64,000 nucleotides of DNA. Origin: Gambelia wislizenii (Eukaryota; Chordata; Lepidosauria; Squamata; Crotaphytidae). A program made the position numbers and the translations under genes. This document shows, one piece after another, positions 21,807 through 33,131 of the stretch. How positions within the stretch are numbered: the stretch's first letter is position 1; every line of letters starts with the position of its first letter. Where the stretch lies: positions 282,390,028 to 282,454,027 of the forward strand of contig JAUMIR010000002.1 in NCBI GenBank assembly GCA_030847615.1, given 5' to 3'. Below the pieces are notes generated by a model. The model did no database searches. It saw only the letters and a program-made list of their open reading frames with translations, and was not told where the DNA came from.

Positions 21807-23989
21807 TAGCCCTGTTTAAGTATTTGTGTTTTTTTTAATTATTATTTATTTATTCAAGCTTTAAGTAGTCATCAAGACAGTATTTCAATTTTAGTACATA
21901 AATCATTTACAAATTATTAAGGTGATTAGTTAAATGCATCTAAACAAAATTTTTGTTACTTAATTTCCATTAAGTCACATTATCAACTCAAAGCTAACCA
22001 TAAGACCATTATTAACTCAAAAAAAAATTAACCATAAATCCATTATCATTCTGATGCATTACTTCTTAAACTTCCATTTCCGTTTCCTTTACTTCCCCCC
22101 TCCTTCGACTTCCTTAGTATTATAAAGCCAAGGATTTTCTATTATTGATCCTTTCCTCCCACATCTTTGCTTCGAAAGAACCTTCCTCTGATATTTCCTT
22201 ATATTTCATACTCAACCCGTATCTATATTATCTATATGCTTATATTAACCATATTTGATTTTTTTCCTTGTAATTTGTCCTTTTACATATTAGCTTATAT
22301 TATTTAACTACAATTGAAGCTTCTCCTGCCATCTTATTTCTATTTTTCCTTTCTAATTCATACCGGTCTGTAATAACTTCTTATAAGTACCCACGTTTAA
22401 CCAGGTATTCATCTATACCTTTCCATTCTTTGTTCATTTCATCCACATTTCTTTTATTTATTATTCTTGTTAATTTATCGTTATCTTTCATCTCTAGTAT
22501 TTTCCCTAACCATTCTTATGGCTCTGGAGGTTCCTTCTTTTTCCATCTGGTTGCGATCTTTTTTCTAGCGGTTGTTACTAGATACAGTAGGACTCTCCAA
22601 TATCTTTTTTGTAGATATCTTTCTAGTACTGAAGTTATATTTAACAAATACAGTTTAGGTTCCATAGTGAACTTAACCCCCAGCATCTTTTGTATTATTC
22701 CATGTCTCTTTGCCCAAAAAGTTTTTATTACTTGACATGCCCACCACATATGATATAGGGATCCCACTTCTTTTTCACATCTCCAGCATTTCTTATTTTC
22801 TAATTTATAGATTTTACTTAGTCTTGCCGGTGTAAGATACCACCTATTTACTACTTTAAAATAGTTCTCTTTGAGGTCTTGATTAGCTGTGAATTTATTT
22901 GTTCTGGCCCACGCATTTTCCCATTCCTCTAACGTTATGGGGTCACCTATATCCCTTGCCCATCTTATCATGGTGTCTTTTACCAGTTCTTTTTCTAGTT
23001 CTCTTTCTAACATTACTTTATATAATTTTGCAGTGTTCTTCTTTCCTGTTCCCCATATTATCTTATCTATATCATTCTGTTCTTGCATAAAACCATATTT
23101 CTTTTTGTCTTCGTCAAATCTCTCTTTTATTTGATAATATGTAAACCAATTTGTTTCCATCCCTTGTCTTTGCATTTCCTCTCTTGATTTCATATGAAAT
23201 TCTGCCCCCTTCACCAGTTCTATTAAATCGTTATATCTGAACCATTCTTCTTTTTTCTTCCATTTTATTTGAAAGGCTTCTACCGGAGACAACCATAAAG
23301 GGATGGCATGTTAGCATCTATGTTTTATGTATTTCCAGAACTTTATTAGTGGCCCTCTCACTGTATGATTATGAAATTAAAAGAATCTCTACTTAGAGAT
23401 GAAAAGTTTGTACAAAAAATGAAGGAGATAAAAACATACTTTGTAATCCATAATTTAAAAGAAATTCAGAAAAAAAGTGATATGGGATGCTTTCAAAGCA
23501 ACAATAAGAGGAGTATTTTGTACAAAAAGGAGCAGAAATATGTTAGCAGAAAAGAGAAAATAAAGCCAAACTCTCAGAGAAATTAAAAGAAAAAGAGAAA
23601 AGATTGAATCATGATCCTCAAAATAAGAAGATTCTAGGAGAAAAAAAATCATACAAAATGAGCTACAGCAAGAAATGATTGAATATATAGGCCACAAATG
23701 AAAAAGAATAAAACAAAATCACTTTGCAAACACAAATAAAGTAGGTAGATGGTTGTCATATAGACTTAAGAAGGTGAAAGAGAAGAAACTTATAACTCAA
23801 ATTATAGATGACAACACAACCTACACCTTACAAGATGATATTATGAAAAAATTTGAACAATATTATGGCGCATTATACTCAGACACAGGAACGGAGAAGG
23901 AAAAAGAGACAGAATTGAAGGAGTACATAAAAAATAATAACATTGGGAAATTAACTGAAGAACCCTGTTTAACCCTGTTTAAGTATTTG
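21807..23989 (-). mobile_element. Twin-primed L1 inside a CR1, shortened (A)
   Basis: Left part (to about 23372) is minus-strand L1 3' end, including ORF2 C-terminus with the knuckle CWRCEKEVGSLYHMWWAC (frame 22516-23292). Right part (23373-23970) is plus-strand ORF2 sequence. AGCCCTGTTTAAGTATTTG flanks both sides (21808-21826; right copy 23971-23989 with one change). It splits a CR1. Relative to B, 1528 bp are missing across GAAATT at 23373-23378. Confidence 0.88.
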
Positions 23990-24300
23990 AAGGGGTGTTA
24001 CATTGAGGATGGAGGAAGCTTGTTTTCTGCTGCTCCAGAGACTGGAACATGGAGCAATGGATGCAAGCTCCAGGAACAGAGATTCCACCTCAACATTAGG
24101 AGGAACTTTTTGCAATAAGAGCTGTTCTGCAGTGGAACACCCTCCCTCAGAGTGTGGTGGTGTCTCCTTCCTTCTTAAATAGAGGCTGGGTGGCCATCTT
24201 TCAGGGATGCTTTGATTGTGTATTCCTGCATGGCAGGGGGTTTAACTGGATGGCCCTTGTGGTCTCTTCCAACTCTACAATTCTATGATTCTGTGACATG
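23971..24300 (+). mobile_element. CR1 3' part downstream of the L1 (A)
   Basis: GTATTTGAAGGGGTGTTACA through ATTCTATGATTCTGTG. Its upstream part lies at 21755-21826. Counterparts: 59817-60140 in B and 61735-62052 in C. Confidence 0.8.
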
Positions 24301-24348
24301 AAAGCCACCTTGAGGAAAGGTGTGGTGGAAAAGGCAGGAGGAGGATAC

Positions 24349-24431
24349 CTGGCAGGAGGATCCTTGGCAACCTCTTCTTCCGGAGTGCCCACACAGCAGG
24401 GAACACACAAGGAGCAGAGCCTCCTGAGGTT
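24349..24431 (-). CDS. Type I exon, 83 nt, Cys-rich start (A)
   Basis: Acceptor CTTTGCAG, donor AG|GTATCC, phase 0 to 2. Starts NLRRLCSLCVPCCVGTPEEE, with five Cys in twelve residues, then turns acidic. The frame is fixed by the phase of the next exon and stays open in B and C. The furthest upstream exon I can support; nothing clear lies between it and 24600. Confidence 0.6.
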
Positions 24432-24703
24432 CTGCAAAGGAGAATGGAAAACACAAGCATCCATCAGTGTCAGAGAAAGAAGGCCATGACAGAGGGGCTG
24501 GTTTTGCTCCCTTGCGGTCCCCAAGGAGGACCACCCCCCAAAACATCCACCCAGATGGCCCATTCCTCCCCATCCCTACCCCCTGAGGTTTTGGAGACTG
24601 TGGTCAAGGGCAGCATCTCGCTCTCCCCTATTCCTCTAGGTGGATTGTTTAGTGGGAGCCTACGTATGAATATTTAGAAGCCTGGGTGGGAGCTGAGGTA
24701 CTA

Positions 24704-25735
24704 GATATTTAAATCCAGAGGGTAGTAGATGTAATTTAGTCAGCTGTTGCCATTCGTGTTGTGTTGAGTGCGGGGTATTTGGGAATAGTAGTTTTGATTT
24801 GCACTCCAAATAGGTATGGCCATTCCAACCGATCAAAGGCTTTCAATGCGTCTAGTGATGTCAAAGCCGGTGTGTGTGTGTGCCTTTTGTTGCAAAAGTG
24901 CATTATATTTAGTGTTCTTCTGATGGCGTCGGCTAGCCACCGGCCAGGCATAAAGCCTTTTTAGTTGGAATGTATGTAATCAGTGATGAAAGCCTTCAGG
25001 TGTTTTGAAATGATTGAGGTCATTATTTTAAGGTCAGAGTTGATCAGGGCAATTGCTTTGAAGGCAGTGATGACAGGTGTGTCATCCTCTGTCTTGGGGA
25101 TCGGGATGATCCGTGATCTCTTCCAGCTGCATGGATGCAGACCATTGTGGAGGAGTTCATTATACAGGTTGTGTAGGTGTGGGGTAAGTTCTGTTTTGAG
25201 TTGTTTATAGAATTCAGTGGAGAATCCGTCGGGCCCTGGCACCTGTCCCAGTTCCAATTGAGTAATTGTTTGTTCAATTTCTTGTATGGTGATTCTGGAA
25301 TTTAGAGCTGCTTTGTGTTGTTCCGTACGTTCTGGGATTTTTAGTGAGTCTAAGGATTGGGTGAGATCTAGGGATTGAGGGCACTCCGACATATATAACT
25401 CTTTATACAATGTGTGATATTTCTGGAGTATGTCCATGGTTTTAGTTAACAGTAATTGCATCGAGGGTTTTAATCTGTGAGATGGTTCTTTTTTCAGCTT
25501 TCCTCTTAACTAGGCATGCCTGTAGTTTCGAGTTTTTTTTCCCATGCTGATAGTAACGTGCCTTTGTATATTGGGTGCCTATATGGATGCTTTTAAAATC
25601 TAATTCCTCTAATTCAGATTTTATTTTCATCAATTGAATGAGTGTCTGTTTGTCTTGATGAATCTTGTGATTTGGGGTCAATTTAGTTAATACACCTAAC
25701 ATAGAGTGTCTTTGCATCTCTTTCATTTTGCCTGG
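24704..25735 (-). mobile_element. L1 segment, minus strand, of an inverted L1 pair
   Basis: ORF2 linker and reverse transcriptase on the minus strand, frames 25442-25733 and 24961-25461 (ELGQVPGPDGFSTEFYKQL is the polymerase start). A jump after EWPYLFGV to a segment ~370 bases further downstream shows an internal deletion. The 24704-24834 end is also present in B (60541-60674), which marks the extent of A/B homology. Confidence 0.85.
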
Positions 25736-27598
25736 CCGGCAGCTAGCCGACACCATCAGAAGAACACTAAATATAATGCACTTTTGCAACAAAAGGCACA
25801 CACTCCTGGCTTTGATATCACTAGACGCATTGAAAGCCTTTGATTGGTTGGAATGGCCATACCTATTTGGAGTGCTCCAAAAAATGAATATGGGACACCA
25901 ATTCGTAACATTTCTCCAAAATCTGTACTCCAATTCTGAAGCAACGATCTATGCTAACAAAGTAGAGTCACAAACTTTCGAACACATCAGAGAACCAACC
26001 AGGGGTGCCCATTGTCCCCTCTATTATTCGCAATAGCCATAGAACCCCTTGCAGAACCAATAAGGATGACACACCAAATCGAAGGGCCTGCAATCCACCA
26101 ACAAATGCACAAAATCGGAATTTTTGCGGACGACATTTTATTCTATATCACAAACATGACAATTGCATTTCCTGCCCTCCAAAAGATACTGAACAAATTT
26201 GACACATACACAAGTTTTAGAGTAAACATGCAAAAATCAAAACTACTATGCCCAAATACCCCGCACTCAACACAACACGAATGGCAACAGCTAACTAAAT
26301 TACATCTACAACCCTCTGGATTTAAATATCTAGGGATACTAATCACCAAAAACATAATTCAACTGTTGCCATGGAAGTATAAACAACTCACAACCTGGAT
26401 AAAGCAAAAAATAAACCACTAGGCCACATTTAACATATCCCTCTTGGGATGGATAGCGATACTAAAAATGTTTGTACTTGCACGACTTCTATTGCTATTT
26501 TTCATGATCACTCTGGAACCCCCTTTGACAAACTTCAACATTTGGAAAAAACTATTCCACACTTTCATTTTCAACAATAAAAAACAAGATTTACAAAAGG
26601 TATTTTATATCAGAAACTCCAAACGGAGGGCTGGTCATTACAAGTTTGCGATATTACTTTATGGCTGCTCAGCTTATGCATCTGGTCCAGATATTCAAGA
26701 AAAACCCCCCAAACTAACTGGATTGAGACAGAATTAAAACTGAAAGACCCAAAACATATGGAAATGTACTTCTCTAATCTTTCCTACCCTCACATCAAAA
26801 AAATTGAAAATCATTTCTCACGAATGTATTTAAGAGTTTGGAAACAGTGGAGTCACAAAAGGATGCCCCAGGTATCACCCATCCACACTTCCAGACCCAT
26901 CCCAAATTTTTTTGGGATCAAATACACAACTTACCTAGATTGGGACAAGAAGGGGATATATATGATATCTGATCTATATAATAAAAATGTTCCTAAAAGC
27001 AAAGAAGAACCCATAAAGGATTTGGACCCCATTCAGCCCACTTGGATACAAATCACCCAAATGGTGCATTTCTTATCCTATATGCAACATCAGGGCTTCG
27101 CCTGTAGACTTCTAACGAAATTTGAAAACTTATGTATGCCCTCTACCAGTCAGGTCAAGGGCCACATGGCAATTATATACAACTTTATGATAGAAACCAC
27201 AATGACGGAGACCATTCGATTCAAATCAGCCTGGGAAACTGAGGTAATGCACCCCTTAAGCGATCTGGACTGGTCAAACATCTGGAAATCTCCAACGTTT
27301 CGGATAGGTCCAGTCATAATACAAGAAAACACAGTTAAGGTGGTTTATAAGTGGTATTTGACACCCCACAGACTGGCTCAAATCACCAAAAGTAGTAGTC
27401 CCAATTGCTGGAGGGGTGGCAAGAACAAAGGCACATATCTCCACACGTGGTTTTATTGCCCTCTGGTCTAGAAGTTCTGGTCTGAGGTACTTAGGCTGAC
27501 TGTCTGACATTTTGTAGTGACTTGTAACTATCAAATGGACATGTTCAATTGTATTCTACTGTTTTTTTGATAAATAAAAAGGAATTATAAAAAAAAAA
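25736..27598 (+). mobile_element. L1 segment, plus strand, to the poly(A)
   Basis: ORF2 from the mid reverse transcriptase (SLDALKAFDWLEWPYLFGV), through GIFADDILFYI with the catalytic ADD, to the C-terminal region near 27400 and an A-rich end at 27590-27598. Frameshifts at about 26000, 26420 and 26700 disable it. About 150 bp at its start are repeated in opposite orientation at 24780-24960. Confidence 0.88.
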
Positions 27599-27599
27599 C

Positions 27600-27825
27600 C
27601 CTAACCATTAGCCAAACAGACACTAATCCTCCTTGCATTTCTATACCCAGAAACTAATCATTCAAATACATGAATTTACATATACTCCCCAAAAGGGGTT
27701 CACAATATATAAACTCCACACACACTCTAACCCATCTCTGAAGATGCCAGCCACACATGCAGGCAAAACATCAGAATAAAACTATTCCATAACACGGCCT
27801 CACAGCCCAGAAAAAACCTAAGGAA
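27600..27825 (+). mobile_element. Penelope-like element 3' tail
   Basis: CCCATCTCTGAAGATGCCAG and CATGCAGGCAAAACATCAG, then CACGGCCTCACAGCCCAG, is the characteristic 3' segment of squamate Penelope-like elements. The same tail occurs on the minus strand at 1356-1478. Confidence 0.6.
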
Positions 27826-28229
27826 AATCACCTAAACTACTATATTTCAAAACTACTTCCCTTGCTCTTGGGTACGATTTTCATCTCACTCTCCTTTCTG
27901 AGGGGGATTTTCCTGGGGCTGCTTCGCAAGGTCAGTGCAGCTGGTGGCCCCTTGCTGTGTGCCCAGTGACCCTCCTTCTGTCCCACCAATGCCAGGGGGT
28001 CAGCGCTTACTCTGCGCAGTCTGGTGAATGCCATCGTCTCCTGAATGCACTGCAAGCGTTCGCTCAACCGGGGACCACTGGCAGGAGCGATCCCAAGGGG
28101 CTTCTGCCCACAGCCAAGTCCAGAAGGGAAATGAGCAGCCCTGGGCTGGATCGGAACCTCATTGTCATGGCGACCATGTAAACACAAAGGGCCCCGGAAT
28201 CCAGACACACAACTGCCGCTTTTTGAATC

Positions 28230-28870
28230 CATACAAGCATGGCAGATCTCCCTTAAAAGTGGAAAGCAGTTGAACAGATTCAAAGAACGAGAACAAATCA
28301 TAGTCCAACACATAATCCAAGGGCTGCAAGGTCAATTCTCAAAAGCTCGTAGAGGAAACAAAAACCGCTTTTCACCCTCTTCCAGAAAGAAGGCAATTCC
28401 GAATACTGCGATCAGCCACTGGAAGGCCTTCTCCCATGTTCCCACCAGGTGTACCTGTGAATTACAAGAAAATATTTACCGTTCAGCAGGGTGGGGGGAG
28501 GAAAAAAAAAGGAATTATTTTTCTCTACCATTTTCTCTATTATCCAAGCTGAGCTTTATCCACATAAATATCTGTTCTTCTTCAGGCCAATCCACCAAAA
28601 GACAAAATTTACAAAATTGCAAATACCCATTATACAAGGACTGCAAAAGCAATTCTCAAAGGCCGCCAGGGAACAAAGGCCCTCTGCCATATTTTCACCA
28701 AAGGTCCTTGTGAATTACAAATATTTCGCTATATCAAACAGTCAAAAAGAAATGGTCTACTCGACCACTTACTCTATTGGGCAGGCTAGCTACAGTCCAA
28801 GCTCATCTTTTTCTTTTTCTTTTTTTTTCTTTTTTTCTTTTTTTTTTCTTTTTTTTTTTTTTTTGCTAAT
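28230..28870 (+). repeat. Internal duplication in D and a pyrimidine run
   Basis: About 28260-28480 is partly repeated at 28600-28780 (CTGCAAGGTCAATTCTCAAA against CTGCAAAAGCAATTCTCAAA). 28807-28864 is a TTTC-rich run. Confidence 0.55.
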
Positions 28871-29160
28871 TTTTTGTTCATCTGTGAGCCCATTCCAACA
28901 TCAATGTTTAAGACAAAATTTACAAAATGGGAAATAAGTTTAAACATAGGAGGGAAGAAATCTTTGAGGTTCATGAATACTCCCAAGTAGAGTAATTCTT
29001 CATGGACAGCTTTAGCTCGACCAAGTTTGCTTCATACAGCTAAATTCATAAAAGCCGCTAACACAATAGCATGGATTCAAATAGAAAGTGATATGTTACC
29101 CAAACATTTTGATGGAGATATACTTTCAGCTAATGTAAAAAAACAAATAAAAAAACTACT

Positions 29161-29577
29161 GGGGAAGATAATGGACCCATTTAGAGAAGAGATACTTTAA
29201 GTATAAGGAGAAAAAACTACATGACAAAATAGTGAGCCCATTCAGAGGAGAGATGGTTTAAGTATAAGGAGAAAAAGCTACACAACAAAATAGTGAGCTC
29301 ATTCAGAGGAGAGATGGTTTAATTAATAGGGGAAAAAAAATCTACACAACAAAATAGTGAGCCCATTCAGAGGAGAGATGGTTTAAATATAAGGAGAAAA
29401 AACTACACAACAAAATAGTGAGCCCATTCAGAGTAGAGATACTTTAAGTATAAGGAGAAAAAACTACACAACAAAATAGTGAGCCCATTCAGAGAAGAGA
29501 TACTTTAAGTATAAGGAGAAAAAACTACACAATAAAATAGTGAGCCCATTCAGAGCAGAGATGGTTTAAGTATAAGA
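29161..29577 (+). repeat. ~61-bp minisatellite, about seven units (D only)
   Basis: The unit contains AAAATAGTGAGCCCATTCAG and GAGATGGTTTAAGTATAAGG. A has one related unit (7035-7090) and B one (39566-39622). The first D unit continues the L1-derived frame, so the array grew from L1 coding sequence. Confidence 0.85.
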
Positions 29578-31364
29578 TACTCTTTGCACTACCACCATGA
29601 TGTCTTTGTCATTTCTTAGAACATCACTTTTTTAAACCAAAATATAATATAATTGGTTGAGGGAATTAAAGAGAAAGGAATAGCTAATATAGAGGACTTC
29701 TAGTTGAACTATTAGAACAACTTGAAAAAGATTTAAACCAATAGACCCATCATGGCTGAGATGAGTACAAATAAATCCTTTTCAGGGAAAACTAAACTGA
29801 AGAAATCACCCCCCAAACCCCACCCCCCCCCACACACACCTGCAAGCACAAGAGCTGTAAGTCTATTCAAAACATATTGTAATGACAGCACAAATAAAAC
29901 AACAGGACAAGTTTCAAAACTATGTCAAATGGCCCAGGAGAAAAAGCTTGCAAATTTCCAGGGATGAGATTTCCTTGCGAATCAGATTAGGAGATAAGAC
30001 TATTGTGGTGTGGAGGGGATGAAATTCAATTTAGAAAATGGAGTCCCTGACCCTCTGGGCTCAGGGTTCAATCCAGGAGCACACAGAAGATGTGGACCTT
30101 CAGGGGGAACATATCGCCATCCGGCACAGACTGAATCCCTCCTCCTGGTCTCCTGTTGACTGAGCAGGAGCACCTCTGCCCTGTCTGGAATAAGTTTCCA
30201 TGATCCAAAAACCCGCTGAGAAATTGAGCAGAAACAAAGGGAACACATTTCCCCTCTCTAGTTCCTAGCATAGGTCATCCACCACAGTGACCAAAGTGAT
30301 CTTTGTTCCATAACCAGTCCTGAAAGCAAATGGAAATAGATCTAAATAATCAATCTCATCCAGAAACCTCTGGAGCTAGGAGGCCGCCCCACGCTTCAGT
30401 CCTTTGTCCAAAAAAGGAAAGTTGGAGACTGGCCAAGAACTCTCCAGTACACTGGCTCTCCTTAAGACACAAATTTTCTGGATACATGCAAGCACAAAAA
30501 CACCTTTCCCAGAGCAATGTGAGAAGACAGTTTTACAGCTGCATCAAAGCTGCAAGCCTATACCTATTGACTTAGGATTAACTCCTAGAGAACTCAATGT
30601 GACTTACTTCCAAGTAGACATAGGCAAGATTAAGCCAAGACCTGGGCAGGGAATGGGTTCTTCCCCCTATGGTAACATCATGACATAATGGCACAGTTAT
30701 GGCTTCCTTTAAAAAATAAATGCCAATGGAGCAGGAGGTTGAGCAAACAAGGTGTGGTGTAAGTGATATTGTCATATTTCCAGGGAGAGAAAGCCAATAT
30801 GGGAACTAACACCACTCAAGTGTAAATGTTGTGATGGTGCAAAAGAGTGCTTTGCCATTCTGCTCTCATTCTGAATAGGAGAGATGGGTTTGCAAGCAAA
30901 AAACCCACAAACAACTGGCTAGGGTGATAAGCACTCTGGAGAAGGAGAAAAGATTTCACTCCATCTTCTATATGCTGTCTCTTCAAGGATTTCAAAATGG
31001 CTGTAATATCATGGGTTGTGCAGGTCAGACTCGAGAATCTCAATTCTGACTAAGGAATCTTGATTCTGCAGGCCAAAACAGCAAACTCCTAGGCAAGGCA
31101 GTCTTTTCAGCATAGGTTGTTGGGGGATAGGTTCTTATCTTTGGTCACAAGGGCCCCCCGTTCTTCCCTGAAGGTTCTGAGTCTCTCCTTCTGCCCTGCA
31201 AATCCTCTTCACTGTGGCCTTCAAAACACAACAGAACTTGTCATTGTGCATTATGTTGCTTTGATATGAGAAACAGAGGACCTGCACTTCTCAAATGAAA
31301 AGAAGGACAGGAATTAGGATTGGAAGACTCCTCTCCTCATCTCAAAAGGAAGGCAAGGCACATT

Positions 31365-31610
31365 TACTCAGAAATGTATTGCCCTTGTGTTTCTCCAACT
31401 CTTTTCTGGCTCATGGCAACTGTAAGGGGAAGTTATCACGGGGTTTTCTAGGCAAGATTTGTTCAGAGGGGGTCTCAGCCTTCCTCTGAGGCTGAGAGAG
31501 TATCACTCACTCGAGGTCACCCAGTGGGTTCAATGTCCAAGCAGAATACGAATTCTGATCTTCAGAGTCATAGTCCAGTGCAGAAACCTCTACACCACAC
31601 TAGCTTTCCA
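31365..31610 (-). mobile_element. tRNA-derived SINE, minus strand (D)
   Basis: The complement of 3028-3250-type sequence: AGGCAAGATTTGTTCAGAG, GAGGCTGAGAGAGTATCAC, then a degenerate B box near 31548-31562 and CTCTACACCACACTAGC. Confidence 0.65.
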
Positions 31611-31979
31611 GAAATTCATAATGAAGAGAAAATCAATTTCAAAATTTTCTAAAACTACATATTTCAAAGCAAATACCATGCTTTGTTTATTGTAGATAAA
31701 GCAGACTGGCTCTTGAGAAAAAAAAACTATGAAATTTAAGTTGGAGAAGAAATAATTTTATTAACTGATTCAGCAAAAGTATGCCCCTCCACTCACTACT
31801 GGTCAAAGAAAGCCAAAATAAACCCTAAGTGCCCCCATAATACTACAAATAATAGCCTGAACCTTACTATGGGGAAAACAAACCCCCACATCGCTTCCGC
31901 CAATTGCACATTGTAGATAAAATTCCTTCCCAGCCCCGTCAACCAGCTTGTAACCTCAGCTCATAACAAGGGGATGGGG

Positions 31980-32159
31980 TTAGTGATGAAAGACTGTGGG
32001 CAGGAGGGATGTAAGGAAAAACAACACACAATAACAATAGAAAATATAGAATACAAATAACAAATGTGTTGATACAACAGTTGACTTCATCTGCAAGAGA
32101 CTTTTCCTCCTCCTCTTCACATGTTCCACCCTTTCATGATTGTGAGGACATGGGGGCAC
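31980..32159 (-). CDS. Terminal membrane-anchor exon of segment D
   Basis: Homologue of 16777-17055 with the same CACAG acceptor, the peptide EHVKRRR and a hydrophobic run (core LFVFYIFYCYCVLFFL). A 7-nt deletion inside the membrane segment shifts the frame, but the new frame is still hydrophobic and ends early at TAA, 59 codons in all. The codon matching the A stop reads TGG. AATAAA lies at 31757-31762. Either a shortened anchor or a pseudo-exon. Confidence 0.45.
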   Translation of the reverse strand: MPPCPHNHERVEHVKRRRKSLLQMKSTVVSTHLLFVFYIFYCYCVLFFLTSLLPTVFHH

Positions 32160-33055
32160 CTGTGGGAACCACAAAATTGTGTCAGCATTGAGACTTCTGG
32201 TCCTCCTCCCTATCCACGCTGGTAGCGAAATCCCAGGAAGTGAGTATGTGGCCATAGCCACACTTCCTGCCCACGTGGTGTCATCATGGAAAGTCCCACA
32301 ACCATCGCTCTCTCCATCTGCTGACAGCCAAAAGAGATGTTGAAAGGTTACTGCCACAGGCAGGGAGCTGATGAGCCAAAGGAAGGAGATGAGGGAATAC
32401 CAACAGCAAGGGTGGAGTAAAAGTGAAGACAGGAGTCTCTGGTTTTGCTTTGGCCCGATGGGATGCCCACCCACGCCAATTCTGAGACTGAAGGGGGTGC
32501 CAGGAGAGGTATCTCTCACTTCCCTCCTACCCAACTCTTCTGCGGACAATGAGGTTTACGAAAAAGTTTTTTTTTAACTTTAGTTCTTTGTTTTTATTAG
32601 TTGCTTTTATTTTTTTGTTGTTTTTATTAGTTGTTTCCCCTATTTTATTATTTGCTATGCAAGGGGTAAAAGGCATTTACACATATAAGTATATGGAAGC
32701 ATTCAATTTCGTACAAATTCCTTGACCTCAATGTATTCTATAAAAAATAAACTAAAAAGAAAAAGAAAAACCTGCAAGTAACTGTTCCCAACAAATTGAA
32801 AAATCTATAGCTTAACATCCTGACATTAAGCACATTTTAAAAAACGGATTGAAAAGATGGTGACAGACAATTTACCAATCATGGGCAGGATTTGCACGAT
32901 AAAAATGATAGCACTGCCACCGCTGTTTCTTGGAAATACTTTGTGAAGGAAGTTAGAAATCCAAATACGCTCTATGTGAAACACCTTATCATAGGCAGGG
33001 AAAGAGAAATAACTGTCACATCTGTGAATTGGGGCATCTGCCTTTCCTTCTTTAC

Positions 33056-33131
33056 CAGCATGGTGGGAGAGACTTCCACAGCACAGGTCACACACTGCTC
33101 TTCAACGCCAGATCCTTTTGGCTCTGGGGCC
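33056..33131 (-). CDS. Type II exon of paralogous gene P (B)
   Basis: Counterpart of 584-659, starting APEPKGSGVEEQC. In B the next sequence downstream on the minus strand is segment D, whose terminal exon ends at 31980. The duplication junction has therefore placed this exon about 900 bp upstream of a membrane-anchor exon on the same strand. Confidence 0.5.

Larger units (their letters stand above)
16694..24431 (-). other. Candidate host gene Q, copy A (3' part), unknown family
   Basis: Seen on the minus strand: about ten short exons with consensus AG/GT borders from 24431 down to 18029, then a terminal exon with a membrane segment and a polyadenylation signal. From 24431 down to 19020 exon phases mostly fit a strict alternation of type I (phase 0 to 2) and type II (phase 2 to 0); the weak segment at 21013-21055 and one missing type I partner break it. 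The encoded stretch is acidic and Ser-rich, so I infer a cytosolic low-complexity region followed by a C-terminal membrane anchor. The path between 18656 and 17055 cannot be joined in one open frame by eye: the 18624 exon and the candidate at 17883 give phase conflicts or stops. The copy may be broken there, or a different splice is used. No 5' end or promoter is identified. I do not recognise the family; a Jaw1/IRAG-like tail-anchored protein was considered without supporting motifs. Confidence 0.6.
86..32563 (+). repeat. Copy A of a ~32.5-kb tandem duplication
   Basis: The stretch beginning AAGTTTTTTTTTTAACTTT at 86 recurs at 32564, and the two copies stay colinear for tens of kilobases. 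Example offsets are 32472 at 584, 32569 at 4555, 33675 at 12251, 33966 at 16777 and 35847 at 24349. Offset steps mark indels between copies. Identity looks like 95-98% by eye. Copy A includes 24835-32563, which copy B lacks. Bases 1-85 lie outside the repeat and hold nothing I recognise. Confidence 0.93.
27860..32563 (+). repeat. Segment D: compact diverged paralogue of 5065-17430
   Basis: Colinear but diverged blocks match copy A: 27870-28500 with 5065-5480, 28990-29760 with 5850-7330, 29870-30650 with 7365-8060, 30740-31020 with 11270-11530, 31030-31240 with 14975-15200, and 31740-32560 with 16640-17430. Missing from D are a ~1-kb insertion (5957-6968), the CR1/RTE-like block (8070-11260), the hAT-like element and the L2-clade LINE. 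D therefore shows the locus before those insertions, or a lineage that never had them. Confidence 0.8.

Noticed and set aside
22516..23292. 258-codon minus-strand frame that looks like an intact protein
   Set aside because: It is the L1 ORF2 C-terminus (CCHC-like knuckle), part of a twin-primed insertion with a target duplication.
29161..29577. Evenly spaced repeats resembling a CRISPR array
   Set aside because: Whole 61-bp units repeat with no unique spacers, in a vertebrate genome; it is a minisatellite.
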